Positions 26,929-34,729 of a stretch of 34,729 bases of DNA are shown in pieces. Numbering within the stretch: the first letter of the stretch is position 1; each line of letters begins with the position of its first letter. A model generated the notes under the pieces. That model did not search any database and was not told the origin of the DNA. It was given only the letters and a program-made list of their open reading frames with translations. A program made the translations under genes and the position numbers. The stretch comes from Candidatus Cloacimonadota bacterium (lineage in GTDB: Bacteria > Cloacimonadota > Cloacimonadia > Cloacimonadales > WRIO01), in contig JAJBBH010000012.1 of assembly GCA_020532185.1 (NCBI GenBank), positions 1-34,729 on the forward strand, in the 5' to 3' direction.

Positions 26929-28660
26929 AAACAACTTGCATTTTATAAAAAACAATCAAAAGTATTTTAAAATAAATCAATTTTGCAAAGATTATGACTT
27001 ACAATACGTTTATGATAATAGCATAGAAAATGTCCCATCTTTAAAGGTTTGTAAAAACAATGATAATTGTCAACAAATCCATAGTGCTTATACACCCTTG
27101 AAAGAAGCAGATGTTTTAGCAAATCATTTTCAAACAAATAAAAAGCATGTGCTTGTTACTGGAATTGGATTAGGTTATCATATTTTGGCTTTAAAAAAAA
27201 AATATCCAGATAAAACTCTAATTGTTGTTGAATGTGACAAAAAAGTCTTCTTACATTCTCTGCAATACATAAGCTTAAATGCTTTTATTGATTGTTATTA
27301 TATTGTAGGCTACCCCGATTATATGCTCAATGAGCTTATATCAGAATGTCTGTCAAAACCCATTTCTTATGAAGATATCGATGTTTTTGAATTAAAGTCA
27401 TATTCACGTCTACACCAAGACTATTATAGCCTATTTTTAAAAAGGTTTTTACAGAAAAAAATATACAATATTAGTGAAAAATGGAAATACCCAAAGTTTG
27501 CTGCAAATGAGACAAGAATTCTCTTTATTGACTCTTCATACGTCTTAACAAAAGAATGTCTGTTTGCTATACAAAAAACAGGCAACCAGGCACACTATAT
27601 TCATATTGATGACAAAGAATGTGATTACGAACAGTTTATACGAAAATTAATGCAAGATATAAATAGCTTTAGACCTGATTTCATTTTGACAGTCAATCAT
27701 TTAGGCTTTGATAAAGAAGGGAGATTAACTGAGCTATTGAGTGAAATGGAAATACCTTATGCTTCGTGGTTTGTTGATAGTCCAAATGTTATTTTATCTT
27801 GTTTTACCCAAAATATATCGCCTTATTGCTCTATTTTTGTCTGGGATGAAGACTATATAAAGGACGTCTTAAAAGCAGGGTATCCAAATGTTGATTATCT
27901 GCCTTTAGCAACATCTCAAGAGATATTTCACCCAAAAGATTTGGCAAAACTCTATGACGTATCTTTTGTGGGTTCAAGTATGGTATATGCGACACATAAA
28001 AACATGAAATCATTTGTACATAGACCAGATTTATTAAGTTTACTCGAGATAGTTTCAGAGAGATTCATGTCTCTAAAAACAAGATCAGTAGAGCAAGCTT
28101 TGCTTAATTTAAATTACCATAATAATATATTTGAAGATATTGAACAAAAAGAAGATTTTTATGCAGCAGTACTTTGGCGTTCAACTCAAAAATATAGGCT
28201 TTCAGGTATTTTGGAGCTTTTGGATTTTCATCCGAATATCAGTGGAGATGAGAATTGGCAAAGATTATTACCACTTGGTTTTAGCACTATGCCCGAAAGA
28301 TGGTATTATGATAATTTGGTTGATTTTTATAATCAAAGTTTGATAAACTTTAATATGACAAGCTTACAAATGAAGAATGCCGTTAATCAAAGAGTATTTG
28401 ACGTGCCAGCAACAAATAGCTTTCTTCTTACTGATTACAAAGAACAATTGCATGAAGTGTTCGATCTAAAAGAAGATATAGCTGTTTTTTATGAAATTGA
28501 TGAAATAAAAGACTTGTGTAAGTTTTATTTAGAAAATACAAAGATTAGAGAAGTAATGTCAAAAAGGGCTATGACTAAAGTGCTAAATCATCATACTTAC
28601 GAGCATAGGATTACAAAACTAATCAAAATAATGCGTGATAGGTATAAAAGTAGTTTGTAA
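26915..28660 (+). CDS. CgeB-type glycosyltransferase with extra N-terminal Rossmann-like domain
   Basis: A 581-residue cytoplasmic protein. The C-terminal third (about 395-581) matches the CgeB/Glyco_trans_1_2 pattern: NQRVFDVPATNSFLLTDYKEQL, an acidic DEIKDLCKFYLEN stretch, then a terminal NHHTYEHRI helix. The middle (about 200-345; ILFIDSSYVLTKECL, GYPNVDYLPLATSQEIFHP, VSFVGSSM) fits the first GT-B lobe, often called DUF3880. The N-terminal 190 residues hold HVLVTGIGLGYH (78-89) and IVVECDKK, a nucleotide or SAM-type Rossmann strand, recalling MptE/Maf-like domains of flagellin glycosylation factors; this is inference. The family transfers sugars to cell-surface or spore polymers or proteins, but donor and acceptor are unknown here. 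The 14-bp overlap with the sensor kinase suggests coupled expression. Confidence 0.8.
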   Translation: MSNYKNNLHFIKNNQKYFKINQFCKDYDLQYVYDNSIENVPSLKVCKNNDNCQQIHSAYTPLKEADVLANHFQTNKKHVLVTGIGLGYHILALKKKYPDKTLIVVECDKKVFLHSLQYISLNAFIDCYYIVGYPDYMLNELISECLSKPISYEDIDVFELKSYSRLHQDYYSLFLKRFLQKKIYNISEKWKYPKFAANETRILFIDSSYVLTKECLFAIQKTGNQAHYIHIDDKECDYEQFIRKLMQDINSFRPDFILTVNHLGFDKEGRLTELLSEMEIPYASWFVDSPNVILSCFTQNISPYCSIFVWDEDYIKDVLKAGYPNVDYLPLATSQEIFHPKDLAKLYDVSFVGSSMVYATHKNMKSFVHRPDLLSLLEIVSERFMSLKTRSVEQALLNLNYHNNIFEDIEQKEDFYAAVLWRSTQKYRLSGILELLDFHPNISGDENWQRLLPLGFSTMPERWYYDNLVDFYNQSLINFNMTSLQMKNAVNQRVFDVPATNSFLLTDYKEQLHEVFDLKEDIAVFYEIDEIKDLCKFYLENTKIREVMSKRAMTKVLNHHTYEHRITKLIKIMRDRYKSSL

Positions 28661-28679
28661 CATTTTTTTGAAAAATATC

Positions 28680-28708
28680 TTGTTATTATATAAGCTTTAA
28701 AATATATT
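28680..28708 (+). promoter_or_regulatory. Possible promoter of the cyclophilin operon
   Basis: TTGTTA (28680-28685), 17-bp spacer, TATATT (28703-28708, five of six). The transcript would start near 28715, directly at the AAAGGA ribosome-binding site, leaving a very short leader before the ATG at 28727. No terminator hairpin separates it from the preceding glycosyltransferase gene, so read-through is also possible. Confidence 0.4.
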
Positions 28709-28726
28709 AAAAAGAAAGGAAAAAGT

Positions 28727-29560
28727 ATGAAACAATCAAGAATTATTATTATATTGATTGCAGTCACAATAATATGTTTGATAGGAGTAAAAATGTTGGA
28801 TGCGAAAAACGAAAAAGTAAAAGTCGTTATGAAAACGAATATGGGCAATATTGAGTTAGAACTTGATAAAAGTATTGCACCAAAAACAGTTGAAAACTTT
28901 GTTGGTTTAGCCAATGGCACAAAAGAATGGAAAGACCCAAAAACAGGCAATATGGTTAAAAAACCATTTTATGACGGTTTGATATTTCATAGAGTAATAA
29001 ATGACTTTATGATACAAGGAGGTTGTCCAATTGGTAATGGAACAGGTGGTCCTGGTTATCAATTTGAAGACGAGACCTATAGCTATGGTGATGAATTATA
29101 TGGCAATATCGCTACTTTAAATGATGCAAATAGGGTATATCTTGAAGTAATGACGCCCTATTTCCAAAAATTTCAAAGCGAAGAAAATGTTGATGAAGAA
29201 CTTATTAGCATTGTTCTTCATTGTCAAGCTGAAAATAGCCCAGCACCAATTATGAATAAACCTTATGAGTTTTACTATGAAAAAACTCAATCAAATGCAA
29301 TCAAAGAGATAAAAGGACTTGCTGCAACAGTAGACTATGGCACAATTTGTATGGCAAACTCAGGTCCAAACACCAATGGTTCTCAATTCTTTATCGTAAC
29401 CAAAAAAGAAGGTTGCAGTTGGCTTAATGGAAAACACACTGTATTTGGCAAAGTCACCAAAGGTATGGATATTGTTCATAAAATTGAAAATGTAGAAAAA
29501 GGTCCAAACGATAAACCTGTAAAAGATGTAATAATTGAAAAAGTAACTATCTCTAAATAA
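28727..29560 (+). CDS. Membrane-anchored or exported cyclophilin-type peptidyl-prolyl isomerase with large insertion
   Basis: A 277-residue protein. An N-terminal hydrophobic segment (about 5-22) is a signal peptide or anchor without an obvious cleavage site. The cyclophilin fold starts at VKVVMKTNMGNIELEL. Active-site residues are all present: R89 (FHRVI), F94 and Q97 (FMIQGG), Q220 and F222 (NGSQFFI), W232 and H237 (WLNGKHTVFG). Between QFEDE (112-116) and YGTICMANSGPN (204-215), where most cyclophilins have roughly 15-20 residues, there are about 87. The extra part is acidic and largely helical (VYLEVMTPYFQKFQSEENVD). Two cysteines (C100, C230) are additional. It probably folds envelope proteins. 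It begins the plus-strand run that continues through the TPR, propeller and antiporter genes. Confidence 0.9.
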   Translation: MKQSRIIIILIAVTIICLIGVKMLDAKNEKVKVVMKTNMGNIELELDKSIAPKTVENFVGLANGTKEWKDPKTGNMVKKPFYDGLIFHRVINDFMIQGGCPIGNGTGGPGYQFEDETYSYGDELYGNIATLNDANRVYLEVMTPYFQKFQSEENVDEELISIVLHCQAENSPAPIMNKPYEFYYEKTQSNAIKEIKGLAATVDYGTICMANSGPNTNGSQFFIVTKKEGCSWLNGKHTVFGKVTKGMDIVHKIENVEKGPNDKPVKDVIIEKVTISK

Positions 29561-29581
29561 CTAAATTATGAGCAAAAAGAT

Positions 29582-31387
29582 ATGGTTTTTGTATCGAAGA
29601 GCAAAGATAGCAGTATGAGAATAAAGAATAAAAAAACAAATATATTATCAATTGCAAAATATATTCTTTTAGTTGCAATACTTTTCGCTAATACTCTGCT
29701 TTGGGCTCAGTATGACGAGAAAAAGATTATGCTTAACCAAGCACAATCTTTTGAAAACTTAAATCAGTTCATGCGAGCCCAGCAGATTTACCAAGATTTA
29801 TTACAGAAGTTCCCAAATGACAACACAGTGATTCAAAAGCTCTATTATAGCCATATGCGCTTATCAGAATTTGATAAAGCTGACACTCTAATAGAGAGTA
29901 AAAAGAATGTGCTTTCACCCGTCTTTTACACACAAAGCAAAATTACAATACTATGTAAGAACAACAATTTAAAAGAAGCTATAAAACTTGCTGACTCATA
30001 TATTAAGAAAAATCCAAGTTTGGTTAATAACTATCAATTTATAGCAATAACTTTTGAGCAGAATCTGGTTTTCGAGTCTGCAATAAATTACTATTTGCAA
30101 GCAAGAAAAGTGACTAATAATAAAAAACTGTTTTCATACGAGCTTGCCAATAATTATTACAATCTAATGGATTACTATTCATCTATTTTTGAGTATGTTA
30201 CCCACCTTGAAAGTAATAAATCCTATTTATACATAACCAGCAATAAGTTTAAAGAAATGGTAAAAAAAGATTCAACTTTGATTAAAGAGATCGAAAAGCA
30301 ATGTGCACAAAGTGAAGTAGAAGAAGTTAGGGAACTATATGCTTTGAGCTTAGTCGAAATTGATGATTTTGCTTCAGCCCTCAATGTATACAGCAGTCTA
30401 AGCCTTGATAAGTTTATTAAGTTTGCTGATGATTTATATGCCAAGTCTTTTTATCAATTAGCACAGCAGTCTTATGAACAAATAATTACAAAAGACAGTA
30501 TAACAGCTATTCAATTAGCAGAAATCAAGTACAAAATTGCTCAAATATATTATGATCAAAAATTCTTTAACGAAACAAAAGACATACTCAATCAGATAGT
30601 TCAGATGAAAGAATTGGACAATAATCAGTTAAAATATCGTACTAAAGTACATTTTGAGGCAAGAAAACTCCTTGCCAATATCTTAATGATAGAAAATGCC
30701 TCAAAGCAAAACGTGCTTGCAGCATTGAGTGATGCAGAAAGCTATGTTTTCAATACAAATGATAAAAAACATATTGCTTTTATTAAAGTGCATTATTTAA
30801 CTATGAATGAGTATTATCAAGAAGCAGAGAATTTACTTGCACAGACAATAAAAGGTGAAGAATATGGCTCAGCAATTATCGCAAAAAGCCTCCAATACCA
30901 GTTTGAGCTTTATCTGATGCAAAATGACAATAGAGCAGATTCTCTGTTGACCGAATTCATTATGTTCTCACCTGAAGATAACGCAGCAAACGATATGCTT
31001 TTCTTGTCTTTATTTGTTAATAATCTGGATGAAAATAGGAAACAAGAATTCTTAAAGGCATATCGATTAAAACAAACTTTTCAAAATTCTCAAGCTATTG
31101 ATAAATTAGAAAAACTTGTACTTAGCAATCCACATGACGAAATTAAGCTATTACTTGCTGATTGGTTAATAGAAGACTGGCAAATAGATAAAGCGAAAGA
31201 AGTGTATAACAGCAAGTTTGATAATGAGGCTTATTACGAGTTTGCTCAACTGGAATTGGCAAGATTGAAAAAAAACAATAACGATAAGAAACAGAATATT
31301 ACAGATTATCTAAAAAACAAACCAAACAGCGTATTTTCACCGCTTTTTAGACAATTATTAACCAAAACTCAGGCAAATAGAGGCTAA
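29582..31387 (+). CDS. Exported TPR-repeat protein
   Basis: A 601-residue all-helical protein of tetratricopeptide-like repeats. Clear units include ENLNQFMRAQQIYQDLLQKFPND, AIKLADSYIKKNP, AINYYLQARKV, AEIKYKIAQIYYDQKFF and AKEVYNSKFDNEAYYEFAQLELARL. A hydrophobic segment (LLVAILFANTLLWA, residues 29-42) ends in a plausible signal-peptidase site before QYDEKK, so the mature protein is periplasmic. Two starts are possible: the ATG at 29582, as given, or the ATG at 29615, which gives a more normal short signal peptide (MRIKNKK...). Neither has a strong ribosome-binding site. No enzymatic motif is seen. Such proteins scaffold envelope complexes; the partner is probably one of the neighbours, the propeller lipoprotein 2 bp downstream being the best candidate. 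Confidence 0.85.
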   Translation: MVFVSKSKDSSMRIKNKKTNILSIAKYILLVAILFANTLLWAQYDEKKIMLNQAQSFENLNQFMRAQQIYQDLLQKFPNDNTVIQKLYYSHMRLSEFDKADTLIESKKNVLSPVFYTQSKITILCKNNNLKEAIKLADSYIKKNPSLVNNYQFIAITFEQNLVFESAINYYLQARKVTNNKKLFSYELANNYYNLMDYYSSIFEYVTHLESNKSYLYITSNKFKEMVKKDSTLIKEIEKQCAQSEVEEVRELYALSLVEIDDFASALNVYSSLSLDKFIKFADDLYAKSFYQLAQQSYEQIITKDSITAIQLAEIKYKIAQIYYDQKFFNETKDILNQIVQMKELDNNQLKYRTKVHFEARKLLANILMIENASKQNVLAALSDAESYVFNTNDKKHIAFIKVHYLTMNEYYQEAENLLAQTIKGEEYGSAIIAKSLQYQFELYLMQNDNRADSLLTEFIMFSPEDNAANDMLFLSLFVNNLDENRKQEFLKAYRLKQTFQNSQAIDKLEKLVLSNPHDEIKLLLADWLIEDWQIDKAKEVYNSKFDNEAYYEFAQLELARLKKNNNDKKQNITDYLKNKPNSVFSPLFRQLLTKTQANRG

Positions 31388-31389
31388 TC

Positions 31390-32466
31390 ATGAAAAGATT
31401 ATTTGTAATTGTTTTCATAGCCCTTTTTCTCACTTCATGTCGACTAACAGACTTTCTCGATGATGAGACATTACCAGGCGATAGTGGTTCTTTTAATATT
31501 GTGTCTGAAGCACCTGTTTATTCTTATGCTCGCAGTATTTATCTTGATTATCCATACTTGTTTGTTGCTGACGGAAATGCACGACTTACTATTTTTGATA
31601 TTATGGTTCCATGGAGCTTTAATTCTGTATCAACTGTAGATTTGCAGTCTTATGTTTTTGATCCCATATATGATATGGCAAGAGATTCACGAAATACTTT
31701 GTATGCAGCGATGGGGGAATCAGGCTTCTATGCTTTTAAGACGAATACTCCTTATTCTGTTGAAATTCAAAACTATAAACAAGATGTACACGCCATAAGC
31801 GTAAGTATTGATGAAGGCAATTATTATGGGAACTTGCTTGCTGTATGTGGAAAAAACTTTTGGAAAATATATGAGATTATTGGTGCTGGGCAGGTTTTTG
31901 AACTAAGTTCTCAGAATTTTATTTATGACAGAAACTACAAAAAAGTATTTCTATCATATCCATACCTATATTTAGCCTCAGATAATGAAATTGATATTTA
32001 CGATATAAGCAATCCAGCAAACCCAAGCTTAATCAATTACGAACCTGCTTACAATTTTAAACAAATGCAAATTATTGGTAACAGAATGATTGTCATGACC
32101 AATACTAATCTCATATTTTATAATATTAGCAATCCATACGCTTTGGTAAAATTAAGTTCTTTTGCATTCAATCTTTATCCAACTTCATTTTGTTTTGCAG
32201 AGGGAAATCTTATTGTTGCATATAGTAATAAAAAAATTGGGCATTACACTTTAACTTCACAATATAACCTAAATACTATATCATCAATATATTTAAATTA
32301 CCAGGTTAATGATATAAAATTCCATGACGGCTACTACTATCTTGCATGTGGGGAATATGGCATAGTTAATATGGAAATTATTGCTGATTCAATCTTGATG
32401 GATATTGTTTATTCAAATAATTTACAATTCATCAATAATACTAAGAAAAGGTTTATTAAAACATGA
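31390..32466 (+). CDS. Beta-propeller lipoprotein (LVIVD-like repeats)
   Basis: A 358-residue lipoprotein. Signal peptide MKRLFVIVFIALFLTSC has a clear lipobox, LTSC, with lipidated Cys17. The rest contains about seven repeats of the form xxYxYxxDxxxLxVxDI, for example YARSIYLDYPYLFVADGNAR, NEIDIYDISNPANP, TNLIFYNISNPYALVKL and YYYLACGEYGIVNMEI. This is the LVIVD/seven-bladed propeller style, common in surface or periplasmic scaffold proteins of FCB bacteria. It starts 2 bp after the TPR gene and ends overlapping the antiporter ATG by 4 bp (ATGA), so the three are one operon. No catalytic residues are recognised; a protein-protein or ligand-binding role is inferred. Confidence 0.82.
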   Translation: MKRLFVIVFIALFLTSCRLTDFLDDETLPGDSGSFNIVSEAPVYSYARSIYLDYPYLFVADGNARLTIFDIMVPWSFNSVSTVDLQSYVFDPIYDMARDSRNTLYAAMGESGFYAFKTNTPYSVEIQNYKQDVHAISVSIDEGNYYGNLLAVCGKNFWKIYEIIGAGQVFELSSQNFIYDRNYKKVFLSYPYLYLASDNEIDIYDISNPANPSLINYEPAYNFKQMQIIGNRMIVMTNTNLIFYNISNPYALVKLSSFAFNLYPTSFCFAEGNLIVAYSNKKIGHYTLTSQYNLNTISSIYLNYQVNDIKFHDGYYYLACGEYGIVNMEIIADSILMDIVYSNNLQFINNTKKRFIKT

Positions 32467-34526
32467 TAGATTCACACATTAAAGATATTTTTCCTTTATC
32501 AAACCCAGTGCTTATTTTTTCAATAATACTATTTGTCATACTTCTTACGCCATATATATTGAGAAAACTTAAAATACCTCATTTAGTTGGGCTTATTATT
32601 GCCGGTGCTATAATAGGACCAAATGGTCTAAATCTCATTTTAAGAGATTCAAGTATTATCCTCTTTGGTACTGTAGGTTTGCTTTATATTATGTTTACTG
32701 CAGGTCTTGACATTGATCTTGCTGACTTTAAACAAAGCAGTACAAAGAGTATGGTATTTGGTGCTTATACTTTTTTAATTCCACTGACTATGGGCAGTGT
32801 TGTGTTCTTTTACTTGTTTGAATTCTCGCCAATGTCATCGATCTTAATAGCAAGTGTTTTTTCTACCCATACTTTAGTAGCATATCCAATCATTGTAAAG
32901 TACGGAGTAACAAAAGACAAAGCTGTAACAATTACTATAGGGGGCACATTAATAACAGACATATTAGCTCTACTTGTGCTTTCAATTATTGTGAGTATTA
33001 CAGAAACTGGAATTAGTATAAATTTTTGGACTCAGCTGATAATAAATACTATTGTTTTAGGAATTTCTATTTTATGGTTTATTCCTTATTTAGCAAGAAA
33101 ATATCTCAAATCCATTAACGATAATGTGTCCCAATATATCTTTGTCTTAGCAATTGTATTTTTAGCTGCGTTCTTTGCTGAAATGACTGGCTTTGAGGCA
33201 ATTATTGGTGCCTTCTTGGCAGGGCTTGCAGTTAATCAACTTATACCCCGTAGATCGCCTTTGATGAACAGAATCGAGTTTATAGGCAATGCTTTATTTA
33301 TTCCATTTTTCTTGATTGGTGTTGGAATGCTGATTGACTTTAGGGTAGTATTTACTGATTTAAAAACAATTCTAATCGCTAGTGCTATGATTATTGTTGC
33401 AACTTTATCTAAGTATATAGCAGCATTTCTTACACAAAAAACGTTTAATTTATCTAAAGATCAAAGAAATCTTATTTTTGGCTTAAGCAATGCACATGCT
33501 GCAGCAACTTTAGCTTTAGTCTTAAAAGGATATGAGGTTATAATTGATTATATGCCTAATGGCGAGCCAATTAGGCTTTTAAGCAATGAAGTATTTGACG
33601 GGGCAATCTTAATGATTCTTTTTTCTTGTATTATTGCTTCAGTTTACGCTCAAAAAGGTGCCCACAATCTGTCTTTAACTAAGACTGTTAAGGAAGATAC
33701 ATCTTATTTGAGCACCAGGATATTGGTACCTATAAGCTTTGAGAAAAATGTAGAAGAATTAATAAACATTGGTCTGTCAATTAAAGATAATGAATTTCAA
33801 AACAAGCTATTTGCTTTAAGAATACTAATGACTTACGAGCAAGATCCAGAAAATGAATCCAAAGCAAATGACTTGTTACGCAAAGCATCGATAATAGGAG
33901 AGGGAGCAGATCAAGTCGTTGAAGAGCTTTTACGATACGATTTTAATGTCGCAACTGGTATTTATAAAGTTGTTTTAGAGCAGAGGATTACTGATCTTAT
34001 TTTAGGCTTGCACCATAGAAAGGGACTAACTGGATCATTTCTTGGTAATATCACAGAGGGTGTACTATCAAATTGTAATACTAATATTTTTGTATATCAC
34101 CCTTGTCAACCATTCAATACAATGAAAAGGTTGGTTTGTGTATTTCCAAAAAATGCAGAAAAAGAAAAAGGCTTTAGTACTATTTTGGCAAGAATTCGGA
34201 ATTTGGCACTGAATAATGGCATCTATCTATCAATTTTTGCTGAAGACGCTACTCTTGAACTAATTAGAAATTTCAAAACGGATCGACAAATAGAAACAGA
34301 ATATATAAGCTTGTCTAATTGGGAAGACTTTCTTTATGTCTCTTCAAAAGTACAAGAAAATGTTGGCTTATTTGTTTTTATGAGTCGCAGAGGAAGCATT
34401 TCATACAATTCTGAAATGCCACGTATTTCAAAGTATTTAGATATGTATTTTATGGGCACAAGTTTTATTTTAGCATACCCTGCTCAATACAGTAATGATA
34501 ACAAAAGATCAACTGTAAGTCTTTAA
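32463..34526 (+). CDS. CPA2-family cation/proton antiporter with Usp-like C-terminal domains
   Basis: A 687-residue inner-membrane protein. Residues 1-400 hold about 12-13 membrane helices of the Na+/H+ exchanger superfamily, CPA2 branch. Seen: PHLVGLIIAGAIIGPNGL (39-56), GLLYIMFTAGLDID (72-85), FSTHTLVAYPIIVKYG (133-148), then GGTLITDILALLVL with Asp166, preceded by Thr, at the ion-binding position. GFEAIIGAFLAGLAVNQL and FFLIGVGMLID follow. The soluble tail (about 410-687) looks like two universal-stress-protein halves (STRILVPISFEKNVEELI; MKRLVCVFPKNAEKE), likely regulatory. Whether it carries Na+ or K+ cannot be read from sequence; Thr-Asp in place of two acids suggests electroneutral exchange. 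It overlaps the lipoprotein gene by 4 bp. Confidence 0.88.
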   Translation: MIDSHIKDIFPLSNPVLIFSIILFVILLTPYILRKLKIPHLVGLIIAGAIIGPNGLNLILRDSSIILFGTVGLLYIMFTAGLDIDLADFKQSSTKSMVFGAYTFLIPLTMGSVVFFYLFEFSPMSSILIASVFSTHTLVAYPIIVKYGVTKDKAVTITIGGTLITDILALLVLSIIVSITETGISINFWTQLIINTIVLGISILWFIPYLARKYLKSINDNVSQYIFVLAIVFLAAFFAEMTGFEAIIGAFLAGLAVNQLIPRRSPLMNRIEFIGNALFIPFFLIGVGMLIDFRVVFTDLKTILIASAMIIVATLSKYIAAFLTQKTFNLSKDQRNLIFGLSNAHAAATLALVLKGYEVIIDYMPNGEPIRLLSNEVFDGAILMILFSCIIASVYAQKGAHNLSLTKTVKEDTSYLSTRILVPISFEKNVEELINIGLSIKDNEFQNKLFALRILMTYEQDPENESKANDLLRKASIIGEGADQVVEELLRYDFNVATGIYKVVLEQRITDLILGLHHRKGLTGSFLGNITEGVLSNCNTNIFVYHPCQPFNTMKRLVCVFPKNAEKEKGFSTILARIRNLALNNGIYLSIFAEDATLELIRNFKTDRQIETEYISLSNWEDFLYVSSKVQENVGLFVFMSRRGSISYNSEMPRISKYLDMYFMGTSFILAYPAQYSNDNKRSTVSL

Positions 34527-34588
34527 GACTAATAAGCTTAGCAGGGTGAACTATGGTTTATTAATATTTTTAAAAAAGGAAAAGATTT

Positions 34589-34729
34589 ATGGAAAAAATT
34601 GGACAACAAAAAGTTGGCGTGTATGTAGATGTATCTAATATAGCACAAAATGGTGGCTTTGGCATGCACTACGATGTTTTAAGAGAGTTTGCTTGCCGTA
34701 ATCACGGCATAGCAATGAGGCTAAATGCA
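34589..34729 (+). CDS. NYN-domain (LabA/DUF88-like) protein, N-terminal part
   Basis: Forty-seven codons are visible before the window ends. After MEKIGQQK the sequence GVYVDVSNIAQNGGFGMHYD gives the first strand of a PIN-like NYN nuclease fold, with the Asp (residue 14) and Asn (residue 17) that typically bind metal. REFACRNHGI follows. NYN proteins cleave RNA in several systems; this one's target is unknown. AAAAAGGA lies eight bases upstream. It follows the antiporter after 62 bp without a visible terminator, so it may extend that transcript. Confidence 0.75.
   Translation, partial: MEKIGQQKVGVYVDVSNIAQNGGFGMHYDVLREFACRNHGIAMRLNA

Overview
The window is AT-rich, almost fully coding DNA from a Gram-negative (diderm) bacterium. 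It encodes a SurA/PpiC-type periplasmic chaperone, a lipoprotein with a clear lipobox, and a large secreted protein ending in a FlgD-like C-terminal domain with a YPNPFNP motif. That domain is typical of the FCB group and of Candidatus Cloacimonadota. A cloacimonadote or close relative is my best guess, inferred from protein style and gene content, not proven. I saw no rRNA, tRNA, CRISPR array, transposase or phage gene.

Layout. (1) Positions 1-1341, minus strand: a glycolytic pair, class II fructose-bisphosphate aldolase then glyceraldehyde-3-phosphate dehydrogenase (cut by the window edge), behind a recognisable promoter. (2) 1683-3092, plus: a lone MATE exporter, ending in a hairpin shared with the convergent operon. 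(3) 3130-8003, minus: an envelope operon with signal peptidase I, HemW, a secreted conserved protein usually mislabelled 'asparagine synthetase B', and a PpiC/SurA-like chaperone. (4) 8179-12098, minus: a 1155-residue multidomain secreted protein followed by a small Cys-motif (C_GCAxxG_C_C) protein. (5) 12162-13517, minus: a dihydropyrimidinase/dihydroorotase-like amidohydrolase with an Asn where the catalytic Asp is expected. (6) 13518-13961: noncoding, with an 11-bp tandem repeat and hairpin, then the terminator of the next operon. (7) 13962-24131, minus: rsmG-parA-parB-atpZ-atpI-atpB-(triple c)-atpE-atpF-atpH-atpA-atpG-atpD-atpC, a chromosome-partition plus complete F-type ATP synthase operon with 4-14 nt overlaps at several junctions. 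(8) 24132-24636: divergent promoter region. (9) 24637-28660, plus: a hybrid histidine kinase overlapping a CgeB-type glycosyltransferase. (10) 28727-34729, plus: a cyclophilin with a large insertion, a TPR protein, a beta-propeller lipoprotein, a CPA2 antiporter with Usp-like tail, and the start of a NYN-domain protein.

The most unusual content is in the ATP synthase. Between atpB and an ordinary 88-residue c subunit lies a second c-type gene encoding 250 residues: three complete F-type c hairpins fused in one chain. All four hairpins (three fused, one free) keep the ion-binding Glu of the second helix. The partner position in the first helix is Glu, Ser, Ile and Glu respectively. The rotor is therefore predicted to be mixed, with non-equivalent sites, if both proteins enter the same ring. 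The free subunit and hairpin 1 carry a two-carboxylate motif like that described for the Na+ rotor of Fusobacterium nucleatum, so Na+ coupling is plausible.
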